Counted from the stretch's first letter, positions 1-5,370 are shown. The stretch: 7,729 nt of DNA from Promethearchaeum sp. (GCA_030611625.1 JAUWPK010000170.1:1-7729), one strand, 5' to 3'. Translations and numbers: made by a program. Notes: generated by a model from the sequence alone, not told the origin.

Positions 1-1077
1 AAAGATGTTTATGAATTATTTCCATTATATGGAGAACGAGGATTTATGCAAAGACTCAATCCATGGAAGGAATTTACAGAAGCAGGTTGTAAATATGAAA
101 TGCTTTTAGCAATAAATAACGGTATGATGGATCCAGAAATGGAACTTGCCAGAACAGCATCGAGTATTTTATGTGGAAATCCTACATTCCAACATGGAAA
201 AACACCCGAAATTCAACAAGTTCAAGATGATCTATGGTCGGGTAAAAAATTTGGTTGTATTGCCATGACCGAAGAAAATCATGGGACAGATACAGTAAAT
301 ATGGAATGCCATGCTGATCCAGTTGATGAAGGATTTAAATTTACTGGAACTAAAATATTTACAACAAATGGACCAAAAGCTGATTATTTCTTAGGATACG
401 CTTGTGTTGATAATGGAGACCCTAGGGGGACTATGGTGCAGGCTATACTAAAAAGAGATTGGGGAATTACCACTGAAAAATTGAATATTAAAGTTGTAGA
501 CAGAGTACATATTGGAAAAACATATTATAACGGAGCAAAAATACCTAAAGAATATGTTCTTGGGAAACCTGGAGAGGGATACCACAATTTGTTTGATGGT
601 CTTGTTCCAGAACGTTTAGTAATTACCGGTGCTAATTTAGGAATATGTTGGGGAGCTTTAATTAACGGGATTATCTATTCCAATATGCGTAATCAATTCG
701 GTAAACCAATAATGAAATATCAAGCAGTGTCCTATCCTTTCGCAGATCTACTATACCGTGTTTCATCAGCAACAATGGCTGCATTTAAAATCGCAGAAAT
801 TTATGATGAGAAAGTGCTGCATGCAGAACACGTTTCAAAGGAATTAAATAAAGCTAGTGCACAATGGTCCGCTCAAATTAAATATTTATGTGCAAAACTT
901 GCTGCAGAATGTGCTTACGAAACACAACAATTAATGGGTGGTGTTTCTGTTACGGATAATACAAGACTCGCACGATTAACAGGAGCTTCCAATATTCAAG
1001 AAGTTATTGGAGGATCACGCGGAGTTATGAAACTCATTATGAGTGGAAATTTGAAAAAAATGTTGAATTTGTTATAA
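1..1077 (+). CDS. Acyl-CoA dehydrogenase family flavoprotein, 5'-truncated by window edge
   Basis: The frame is open from base 1, so the ATG at position 46 is probably internal and the true start lies left of the window. Visible are 358 residues of an FAD-dependent acyl-CoA dehydrogenase, which oxidises an acyl-CoA to an enoyl-CoA and passes electrons to ETF or a related acceptor. Numbering from the ATG at 46: the FAD/substrate motif CIAMTEENHGTD (71-82), the beta-domain signature FTGTKIFTTNGPKAD (99-113), and the C-terminal helical domain with NQFGKPIMKYQAV and a closing TGASNIQEVIGG segment. At the place where short/medium-chain enzymes carry the catalytic Glu of YEG, this protein has Thr-Gly. 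A Glu is instead present in VPERLVI (E189), the position used by isovaleryl- and long-chain enzymes. I infer an active enzyme of that type; the substrate cannot be told. It appears to be the last gene of its unit, as a T-rich spacer follows. Confidence 0.93.
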   Translation, partial: KDVYELFPLYGERGFMQRLNPWKEFTEAGCKYEMLLAINNGMMDPEMELARTASSILCGNPTFQHGKTPEIQQVQDDLWSGKKFGCIAMTEENHGTDTVNMECHADPVDEGFKFTGTKIFTTNGPKADYFLGYACVDNGDPRGTMVQAILKRDWGITTEKLNIKVVDRVHIGKTYYNGAKIPKEYVLGKPGEGYHNLFDGLVPERLVITGANLGICWGALINGIIYSNMRNQFGKPIMKYQAVSYPFADLLYRVSSATMAAFKIAEIYDEKVLHAEHVSKELNKASAQWSAQIKYLCAKLAAECAYETQQLMGGVSVTDNTRLARLTGASNIQEVIGGSRGVMKLIMSGNLKKMLNLL

Positions 1078-1089
1078 GAAATACCTTCA

Positions 1090-1128
1090 ATTTTATTTTC
1101 CTTTTTTTTTTACTCTCTATTTTTTTTC
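1090..1128 (+). terminator. T-rich terminator after the acyl-CoA dehydrogenase gene
   Basis: Two long T runs (about 1102-1111 and 1120-1127) follow the stop codon at 1077, with no GC-rich hairpin. This is the usual form of an archaeal intrinsic terminator and separates this gene from the repair gene at 1166. Confidence 0.6.
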
Positions 1129-1165
1129 TCATTAATTATTTAACCTACTTTTAATTAGAATCCTC

Positions 1166-1483
1166 GTGCCAATATCCGATTTTACTACTACTGTTATTAA
1201 GATAATCAAACAAATTCCAGAAGGAAAGGTTACAACCTATGGAAAAATTGCAATTCTTGCCGGAAATCCAAGGAGCGCAAGACAAGTGTCTTGGATTTTA
1301 CATTCTTCTTCAAAAAAGTATAAACTTCCATGGCATCGCGTGATAAACTCGAAAGGAATAATCGCTATGAAATCTGCTGACGGTAAAAACATTCAGAAGG
1401 AATTGCTTGAAAAGGAAGGGATTGAATTTATTAGTGATTTTAAAGTGAATTTGAAAAAATTTCAATACCAACCTAAAAATTAA
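1166..1483 (+). CDS. Alkyltransferase-like protein (ATL), MGMT-fold DNA-binding domain, Trp in place of catalytic Cys
   Basis: A 105-residue protein made only of the C-terminal DNA-binding domain of O6-alkylguanine-DNA alkyltransferase. Visible features are the IPEGKVTTYGKIA helix (17-29, with the conserved Tyr25), the NPRSARQV recognition segment with the arginine finger (R39), and PWHRVI (55-60). The family motif is PCHRV; Cys is replaced by Trp56, so the protein cannot accept an alkyl group. Known ATL proteins with Trp here bind O6-alkylguanine, flip it out and hand the lesion to nucleotide excision repair; the same role is inferred here. The start is GTG at 1166: the in-frame stop upstream leaves no ATG, GTG or TTG alternative, and no clear Shine-Dalgarno is seen. 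It is transcribed alone and converges on the response regulator gene with 6 bp between the stops. The call is firm; the repair partner is not in the window. Confidence 0.93.
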   Translation: MPISDFTTTVIKIIKQIPEGKVTTYGKIAILAGNPRSARQVSWILHSSSKKYKLPWHRVINSKGIIAMKSADGKNIQKELLEKEGIEFISDFKVNLKKFQYQPKN

Positions 1484-1489
1484 TTTGAT

Positions 1490-1861
1490 TCAGACTCTTA
1501 AGAATTCTCTAATTTTCTCTCTAAAATTTGAAATACTCAATGGTTTGGATAAATAGAAATCAAAACCCGCTTCTAATATTCGTTCTTTATCTCCTTTCAT
1601 TGCAAATGAAGATACCGCTATAATTGGTGTTTTTTTGAATCTTTTTATCTTTCGAAGCTCTCTACAAATATCAGTTCCGTTTATATCAGGAAGTTGAATA
1701 TCTAGTATAATCACATCCGGATTTTTAGATTGAATTAACTTAAGTCCTTCTCTGCCTGTATTTGATGTAAAAATTTCTATATTCTGCATAGTTCCTAATA
1801 CTGCTATAAATAGTTCCAAATTTTTTTCATTGTCTTCTACAATATATATTTTCTTTTTCAA
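1490..1861 (-). CDS. Stand-alone receiver-domain response regulator (DivK/CheY-like)
   Basis: A 123-residue single receiver domain with no output domain. All phosphotransfer residues are present: acidic pair E9-D10, phospho-acceptor D54 within ILDIQLPDINGTD, the Ser84 switch in PIIAVSSFAMKGD, and K106 in SKPL. The AMKGD and GFDFYLSKP segments are of the DivK-like type often paired with hybrid kinases. The start is TTG at 1861: an in-frame TGA lies three codons upstream, and an AGGA-containing stretch sits at a suitable distance before the TTG; the nearby upstream ATG is in another frame. No histidine kinase is in the window, so its partner is unknown. It is the last gene of a minus-strand string of small ORFs and lies 68 bp after the 67-aa gene. 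It could be co-transcribed with them, or have its own promoter in that gap. It presumably acts in the cytoplasm through protein-protein contact. Confidence 0.93.
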   Translation of the reverse strand: MKKKIYIVEDNEKNLELFIAVLGTMQNIEIFTSNTGREGLKLIQSKNPDVIILDIQLPDINGTDICRELRKIKRFKKTPIIAVSSFAMKGDKERILEAGFDFYLSKPLSISNFREKIREFLRV

Positions 1862-1929
1862 TTTGGATCATTCCTAACTAAAAGGTATTATGAAATCGGT
1901 AAGGTTTTTGATAACTTATTTTATTTTGT

Positions 1930-2133
1930 CTATTTTCTTTGATTACGCTTTTCAAACAGTTTTTTATTCATTTCTTCTATACGATATTTCATCTGGGCGA
2001 TAAGTGAGAGTCCCTGGTTTTGTTTATTATGTTTTATATTCAGGTCTGAATTAATGGGTTTAGGTTCATTTTCTTCGTTCATCATTAAATCCTTCTCCAT
2101 TTGATTATTCCCATCTTTAGAGTTTTTCTTCAT
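1930..2133 (-). CDS. Small charged hypothetical protein, predicted helical
   Basis: I do not recognise this 67-aa product. It has a polar, Asn/Lys/Glu-rich N-terminal half that looks disordered, and a basic C-terminal helix (about residues 43-67, with an MKYRIEEMNKKLFEK core) that could form a short coiled coil. There is no signal peptide or membrane segment. The start is uncertain. The first ATG at 2133 overlaps the end of the preceding gene by 17 bp and has no ribosome binding site. The twin ATGs at codons 17-18 (2085 and 2082) are preceded by a good GGAGAAGGA stretch and would give about a 50-aa protein with no overlap. The position between the 92-aa gene and the response regulator suggests one transcript. 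Function unknown; that it is a real gene is moderately likely, from its operon-like spacing and codon use. Confidence 0.5.
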   Translation of the reverse strand: MKKNSKDGNNQMEKDLMMNEENEPKPINSDLNIKHNKQNQGLSLIAQMKYRIEEMNKKLFEKRNQRK

Positions 2134-2395
2134 AATTTTTTAACCAAATTTCTTTCAATTGTCTATATTTCAACTCAAGTTTATGAGTAACTACAGGTAA
2201 TATATTGTAATTGTCAATTTGAGCCCGAAAAAGGTCAAATTTCTTCTCATTTATAAGTAGTGACCTAATAGTACTTTTCGTTGGTTTATACTTCCCCATA
2301 TATGAAATCCCGCTAATAAGACATTTTTCAAGCTTAGGAATGATTACAACAAGTGTCCGTGAACGATAGACAGATTTATTAAATCCAAAATTCAT
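2117..2395 (-). CDS. Hypothetical protein, 92 aa, basic
   Basis: Unrecognised 92-residue basic protein with no transmembrane segment. The N-terminal half is beta-like (residues 10-34), and the C-terminal half has a helical look with DNYNILPVV followed by ELKYRQLKEIWLKN. The start at 2395 is supported by a GGTGA Shine-Dalgarno-like site about 10 bp upstream and by an ATGA overlap with the stop of the small upstream ORF, a typical sign of translational coupling. An in-frame TAG lies 10 codons upstream without another start. It could be a remnant or domain of a larger protein whose front is the broken ORF just upstream. Probably co-transcribed with the 67-aa gene that overlaps its end. Function unknown. 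Confidence 0.55.
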   Translation of the reverse strand: MNFGFNKSVYRSRTLVVIIPKLEKCLISGISYMGKYKPTKSTIRSLLINEKKFDLFRAQIDNYNILPVVTHKLELKYRQLKEIWLKNYEEKL

Positions 2396-2559
2396 GATTT
2401 CATTTTCACCTTTTTTCCATTGCTATAAGTCTCGTAATGTAAGCATTTATCTCCATTCTCTGTTTTATATTTAACTATAGAAGAGGAAGCTAATTTCAGA
2501 TTGAATAATTCTCCAATTTAATATCCAAATGAAAAAATCATTTTATCGATTTTTGTCAT
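2392..2559 (-). pseudogene. Small ORF interrupted by one in-frame TAA
   Basis: On the minus strand an ATG at 2559, directly preceded by a GAGGG stretch, opens 13 codons (MTKIDKMIFSFGY). A TAA follows at 2520-2518, and then 41 further codons in the same frame run to the TGA at 2394-2392. The second part reads like real protein (GELFNLKLASSS, then KTENGDKCLHYETYSNGKK) and its stop overlaps the next gene's start as ATGA, yet it has no ATG, GTG or TTG start of its own. Either a single mutation broke a 54-aa gene, or the second part starts at a non-standard codon (ATT at 2517), or the reading is chance. No function can be given. Confidence 0.3.
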
Positions 2560-2586
2560 CCCTCAAATAATATTTATTAAAACTTA

Positions 2587-2757
2587 TCAAACTGCTATTT
2601 CTGTAATAATACTAAATATTGATAGGAGATATTCTTGAATTGCTTCCGTTCTTTCGTTTAGTCGAGAATTATATCCAATGTTTAAAGAAATCTCTTCTTT
2701 CCAAGTATTCACTTCGATAACCTTCGTTTTGTTTAGTCCAAATGATAAAACGTTCAT
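2587..2757 (-). CDS. Possible small protein, 56 aa
   Basis: ATG at 2757 opens a 56-codon frame ending in TGA at 2589-2587. The product (start MNVLSFGLNKTKVIEV, middle RLNERTEAIQEYL, hydrophobic end SIFSIITEIAV) has a balanced composition and an amphipathic helical C-terminus, and looks more protein-like than the antisense frame. No Shine-Dalgarno is seen, and a TATA-like box (about 2760-2770) lies so close to the ATG that it would place transcription starts inside the ORF, which counts against this start. It is the first of a run of small minus-strand ORFs. Unknown function; existence uncertain. Confidence 0.33.
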   Translation of the reverse strand: MNVLSFGLNKTKVIEVNTWKEEISLNIGYNSRLNERTEAIQEYLLSIFSIITEIAV

Positions 2758-2880
2758 TGAATATATAAATATTTGGAACTTCTATTCACTGATCAATTTG
2801 AAATTGGTGGGGGCATATGAATTAAAATCCTTAAATATCATTTTAATTTAATAATTAAAGAAAATTCTTGATAATTTTTT

Positions 2881-2911
2881 GTATTTTAATGAAATACTTC
2901 TGATTTTTTTT
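2881..2911 (+). terminator. Possible terminator: short hairpin plus T8 run
   Basis: GTATTT (2881-2886) pairs with AAATAC (2892-2897) across a 5-nt loop, and eight T follow within a few bases. Only T run and weak stem support it; no plus-strand gene is seen just upstream, so it may be chance in AT-rich DNA or end an unrecognised transcript. Confidence 0.25.
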
Positions 2912-2954
2912 AACCAATCCATCTAAAATCCATAGATCCACTAAAAGTATAATT

Positions 2955-2980
2955 GGAAAAAATTTTAATACTTATACATT
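2955..2980 (+). promoter_or_regulatory. Putative archaeal promoter of the exported peptide gene
   Basis: A BRE-like GGAAAAAA runs into TTTTAATA (about 2956-2969), and a second TATA-like CTTATACAT follows (2971-2979). The first would give a transcript start near 2992 with an AGGT ribosome-binding element in the short leader; the second would give a nearly leaderless message for the ATG at 3004. Sequence alone does not decide between them. Confidence 0.4.
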
Positions 2981-3003
2981 TGAATAGTAAATAGGTAAAT
3001 AAT

Positions 3004-3225
3004 ATGCAGTCAAGTAAAAAAATTTCAAAAATTGTATTAATGCTGTCCTTAGTTGCAGCCTTCAGCTTTTCAACCATTGCACCAATAAATGGTATATTAA
3101 ATCAGAATTTTCCTATTTCTGAACAATATCAACTAGATTATGACTTTAAATCCATTATCCAAATTAAAGATGATGGCGGTGGTGGCGACCCTAATGTAAT
3201 TATCCAAAGTAATAATATTTTTTAA
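3004..3225 (+). CDS. Small exported peptide precursor with Asp/Gly-rich tail
   Basis: A 73-residue product with a clear Sec-type signal sequence: basic n-region with K5, K6 and K9, then a hydrophobic core at about residues 10-27 (IVLMLSLVAAFSFSTIA), with possible cleavage near residues 26-30. The secreted part is only about 43-47 residues: a polar, aromatic stretch (ISEQYQLDYDFKS, 38-50), the striking DDGGGGDP (56-63), and a short end, NVIIQSNNIF. No cysteines, so no lipobox or disulfides. It could be a precursor of a signalling or antimicrobial peptide, or a small surface protein; I know of no family and give none. The start at 3004 has an AGGT element about 8 bp upstream. It stands 104 bp before the duplicated wHTH regulator gene on the same strand, but that gene has its own TATA box and strong Shine-Dalgarno, so co-transcription is not required. 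Confidence 0.7.
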   Translation: MQSSKKISKIVLMLSLVAAFSFSTIAPINGILNQNFPISEQYQLDYDFKSIIQIKDDGGGGDPNVIIQSNNIF

Positions 3226-3279
3226 AAACTGAGATAAAAAATACTGGAACATCATGCAATAAAAAAAAATGATTTTTAT

Positions 3280-3327
3280 CGAAATTTAAATATATTGGTC
3301 ATTTTTTATACGAAAAAGAGGGAGATG
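3280..3327 (+). promoter_or_regulatory. Promoter and strong Shine-Dalgarno of the wHTH regulator gene
   Basis: A BRE/TATA-like CGAAATTTAAATATATTG (3280-3297) would place a transcript start near 3315. GGGAGATG (3320-3327) lies right before the ATG at 3330 and matches the archaeal ribosome binding consensus well, which settles this start. Confidence 0.55.
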
Positions 3328-3329
3328 TA

Positions 3330-4481
3330 ATGACTCAAAACAAAATCAGTCAATTATCTATACGTGAAAAACGTGTTCTTATTGCACTTCAAGAGAAACC
3401 ATTAGCAACATTCGATGAACTCGCTTCTATGACTAATTTGTCGAAATCGGTTGTTTTTGGAATTGTAAAGAAATTAGAAGGACCACCAAATTTTATTTCA
3501 TATTTTCAGGTAAAAGGATTACCGCATCTTTATAATTTAGGGTTAGAACATGTAGATGTAATAGTAAAAGCAGATTCTGAAAAAAAACTTCAAATCATCA
3601 TGAAAGTAGGTGATGAACATCCCTATATTGTATTTTATAATAGAACATACGGCGATGTAAACGGAATGCTTATTCAATTAACGAATCCTATCGGTTCTAT
3701 TAATTTGATCCAGATTTTATTCCAAAAATTGAAAAATTATGGATATATTGATGATTTTCTTATTTTACAATATTCTTTCCCACCTATTTATTCAACCATA
3801 AAAATTAATGCTTGGGATTCTGAATTCCTAAGTTGGCATTTTAGCTGGAAAGATTGGTTTAAAAGAGAGATTATTTCAACACCTTTAACTTCTAACCATT
3901 CATTAAAACAAGGAGAGATGCCTGGGAGTGTTAAATCTTGGATAAAACAGCAAGATATTGCTATTATTGGGGAATTGACCTGGAATGCTAGAAGAAAAAA
4001 TTCTGACATGATTGTAAAACTGAAAAGTAGAGGATGGGAAATTTCAGTTCCAACTTTTAGTAGACGTTTAAAAATGGTGAAAAAAGAATGCATTGAAACT
4101 CATCGCGCCTATATAAACCCAAAAAACTTTGATATTTTGAATACAATTCTCATCTGGGGATATGGAGAGGAAGAAGAATTACAGAAAATAAAATCTCGAA
4201 TGGAACTTAATCCAATTCCTTTTATTTCTACGTTAAAGATTGATGGTTTTAAGCTTTATTGGTATCTACGCCTACCAACTTCACACATGTCTGATTTGTT
4301 ATTCTATTTACGGCCAAGACTTCCAGAGCTTCATCTTAATTATATAGATACTCCACGGACTCAAACTTACTTACTTAACACTGATGCTTGGGATGAAAAG
4401 AAGCAAGATTGGATAACTGATGAAGATTTTTGCATTAATCAAGTTTTGAAATCTTTAAAACAGAATAATAAAATTAATTAA
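3330..4481 (+). CDS. Winged-helix regulator with internal duplication (two wHTH + sensor units)
   Basis: A 383-aa soluble protein. The N-terminal wHTH (about 9-62: LSIREKRVLIALQ, DELASMTNLSKSVVFGIVKKLE) resembles Lrp/AsnC-type DNA-binding domains. A beta-alpha-beta sensor-like region follows (about 74-147: VDVIVKADSEKKLQ then GMLIQLTNP). The same plan repeats from about residue 205: a second wHTH (QQDIAIIGELTWNARRKNSD to TFSRRLKMVKK), a second sensor-like region (266-343), and a matching tail. AWD-containing segments occur at 161-163 and 353-355, and corresponding elements are offset by 192-196 residues throughout, so the whole unit was duplicated. The second recognition helix is more diverged. 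One chain may thus mimic a dimer. It is probably a transcription factor; ligand and targets are unknown. Upstream is the exported peptide gene, downstream the 5S rRNA gene. The start is fixed by the Shine-Dalgarno at 3320-3327. Confidence 0.82.
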   Translation: MTQNKISQLSIREKRVLIALQEKPLATFDELASMTNLSKSVVFGIVKKLEGPPNFISYFQVKGLPHLYNLGLEHVDVIVKADSEKKLQIIMKVGDEHPYIVFYNRTYGDVNGMLIQLTNPIGSINLIQILFQKLKNYGYIDDFLILQYSFPPIYSTIKINAWDSEFLSWHFSWKDWFKREIISTPLTSNHSLKQGEMPGSVKSWIKQQDIAIIGELTWNARRKNSDMIVKLKSRGWEISVPTFSRRLKMVKKECIETHRAYINPKNFDILNTILIWGYGEEEELQKIKSRMELNPIPFISTLKIDGFKLYWYLRLPTSHMSDLLFYLRPRLPELHLNYIDTPRTQTYLLNTDAWDEKKQDWITDEDFCINQVLKSLKQNNKIN

Positions 4482-4522
4482 AAAAATCCGCCTTTGTGAA
4501 TAAATGCTTAATTTTAAAGCCC

Positions 4523-4580
4523 AAATTCGTAAATTTTATATAGTGTCGTTGAAGGATTTGTAAATCCGTAAATTTTATAT
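4523..4580 (+). promoter_or_regulatory. Two near-identical promoter boxes ahead of the 5S rRNA gene
   Basis: A 19-bp element, AAAT(T/C)CGTAAATTTTATAT, occurs at 4523-4541 and 4562-4580 with one mismatch and a 39-bp period. Each copy combines a BRE-like CGTAAA with a TATA box TTTTATAT, close to the consensus for archaeal stable-RNA promoters. The second TATA box is centred about 26 bp before the mapped 5' end of the 5S gene (4602), exactly where expected. The first copy would start a transcript near 4563. An inverted repeat GGATTTgtAAATCC (4554-4567) overlaps the upstream edge of the second copy. Confidence 0.75.
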
Positions 4581-4601
4581 TTATTCCAATATTATGATAT
4601 T

Positions 4602-4718
4602 TATTCTCGGTCATAGGTTTCGAAAAACTCCAGTTCCCATCCCGAACACTGAAGATAAGGCGAAATGCGTTGCAGAATAGTTATATCCCAAATATTGCGA
4701 AAATGCAAACTGAGAATA
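4602..4718 (+). rRNA. 5S ribosomal RNA
   Basis: The conserved loop B/C core is unmistakable: CCAGTTCCCATCCCGAACAC followed by TGAAGATAAG (4630-4659), next to the archaeal CGGTCATAG near the 5' end. The ends pair as helix I: 4602-4611 (TATTCTCGGT) with 4709-4718 (ACTGAGAATA), ten pairs including one G-U, which sets both ends and gives 117 nt. Helix II is TTTCG (4618-4622) with CGAAA (4661-4665), helix III includes CAGT/ACTG, and helix V is TGCGTT (4666-4671) with AATGCA (4702-4707). The molecule is AT-rich, which suggests a mesophile. No 16S, 23S or tRNA gene lies nearby, so it is an unlinked 5S gene with its own promoter. It is followed by a pyrimidine-rich stretch that may terminate it. Confidence 0.93.
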
Positions 4719-4736
4719 TCTCCTTCTTTTATTTCA
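4719..4736 (+). terminator. Pyrimidine-rich 3' end of the 5S transcript
   Basis: Directly after helix I come TCTCCTTCTTTTATTTC-type bases. A T-rich tail after a stable RNA is typical for archaeal termination, but the longest run is only four T, so support is modest. Confidence 0.35.
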
Positions 4737-4818
4737 ATAAATCTTAATAAATTTTCACTATAATTGATTTCTTTCTTAGTAAATTACTAATTTTGTTGAT
4801 TAATTAAACGAGAAGAAG

Positions 4819-4830
4819 AATTATAAATCT
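4819..4830 (+). promoter_or_regulatory. TATA box of the flavoprotein gene, probably leaderless
   Basis: AATTATAAATCT is centred about 30 bp before the ATG at 4856, and no Shine-Dalgarno lies between. Transcription would begin a few bases before that ATG, supporting a nearly leaderless message and the ATG start. Confidence 0.45.
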
Positions 4831-4855
4831 AATCTAAAATATTAAATTGTATATC

Positions 4856-5320
4856 ATGAAGATTATCGACTTTATAAAATTAAAACAAGAAATCATTGAG
4901 TTTTTGCACAAAAAGAAATCTTTAGTTTTAGCAACAGCTTCAAAAAACCGTGTAACTGCTCGATCAGTAAGTTGTGTATATGATGGATTGAAAATATTCT
5001 TTTTTACCTATAAAACATCAACGAAATTCATACAAATATCCGAAAATCCAAAAGTAGCATTCTCAGTACAAAATATCTCAATTGAAGGTCTAGCAAAAAT
5101 TACGAGCAATATTTTAAACGACCAAAATAAATTATTCCTTGAAAAATATAAGAAAATTCATCCTAATTTGCTTAAAAAATATTCAAAAGGTGAAGAAGAT
5201 CAAGTAATTGAAGTAACCCCGACTTTAATTACGCTTTTTAAACATGAGGATGGAGTACCCAAGTTATTTTATTTGGATGTTAAAAAACAAACCGCTTACA
5301 GTGAGATTTTTATTAAGTGA
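4856..5320 (+). CDS. Pyridoxamine 5'-phosphate oxidase-fold (PNPOx-like) flavin-binding protein
   Basis: A 154-residue split-barrel protein. Family features in order: an N-terminal helix, SLVLATASKNRVTARSVSCV (22-41) forming the first barrel strands with the flavin-phosphate-contacting TARS, DGLKIFFFTYKTSTKFIQI (43-61), SENPKVAFSVQNISIEGLAKI (62-82), and the closing VIEVTPTLITLFKHEDG (117-133) with a LD-K-AY tail. This is the small archaeal/clostridial branch of the family; members bind FMN or F420 and act as reductases or oxidases of unknown substrates. It is not the biosynthetic PdxH enzyme, whose length and substrate residues differ. A TTG at 4847 would add three residues, but the ATG at 4856 fits better with the TATA box. 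It stands alone between the 5S gene and a T10 terminator. Cofactor and substrate cannot be decided here. Confidence 0.88.
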   Translation: MKIIDFIKLKQEIIEFLHKKKSLVLATASKNRVTARSVSCVYDGLKIFFFTYKTSTKFIQISENPKVAFSVQNISIEGLAKITSNILNDQNKLFLEKYKKIHPNLLKKYSKGEEDQVIEVTPTLITLFKHEDGVPKLFYLDVKKQTAYSEIFIK

Positions 5321-5324
5321 TGTA

Positions 5325-5334
5325 TTTTTTTTTT
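5325..5334 (+). terminator. T10 terminator after the flavoprotein gene
   Basis: Ten T start 5 bp after the stop codon. Flanking AGTGA (5316-5320) and TCACT (5335-5339) can pair around it. This is a typical archaeal T-run terminator facing the convergent gene that ends at 5404. Confidence 0.6.
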
Positions 5335-5364
5335 CACTCTCATGCTATATTCAATTTCGACTCA

Positions 5365-5370
5365 AAAAAG
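5365..5370 (-). terminator. Possible T-run terminator of the 646-aa gene
   Basis: On the minus strand six T occur about 34 bp after the stop, following a CTGAGC. Short, so only weakly supported. Confidence 0.3.

Larger units (their letters stand above)
2758..3003. other. AT-rich intergenic spacer with short inverted repeats
   Basis: I see no gene supported here. It holds a palindrome CAATTTgAAATTG (2794-2806), a G-rich patch GGTGGGGG (2807-2814) just ahead of an ATG with only one sense codon before a stop, an inverted repeat GTATTT/AAATAC (2881-2897) followed by a T8 run (2904-2911) that looks like a plus-strand terminator, and the promoter region of the peptide gene. The terminator-like element has no known upstream gene to serve. 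Confidence 0.5.

Noticed and set aside
2818..2826. ATG preceded by GGTGGGGG at 2807-2814
   Set aside because: The frame stops after one codon, so no protein can be made from it.
2678..2851. Plus-strand frame of about 57 codons opposite the 56-aa minus-strand ORF
   Set aside because: It is Phe/Ile-rich with no ribosome binding site and looks like the antisense shadow of the minus-strand frame.
3788..4093. Minus-strand open frame of 101 codons inside the wHTH regulator gene
   Set aside because: It lies wholly within a well-supported gene on the other strand and has a composition typical of an antisense shadow.
4523..4580. Two-copy direct repeat as a CRISPR remnant
   Set aside because: Only two AT-rich copies that coincide with TATA/BRE boxes; no array and no cas genes.
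4482..4601. Possible tRNA or second small RNA ahead of the 5S gene
   Set aside because: No cloverleaf or T-loop motif could be found; the stretch is explained by the two promoter boxes.
4847..4855. TTG start three codons upstream for the flavoprotein
   Set aside because: The ATG at 4856 fits the TATA spacing and the family N-terminus better; no ribosome binding site favours the TTG.
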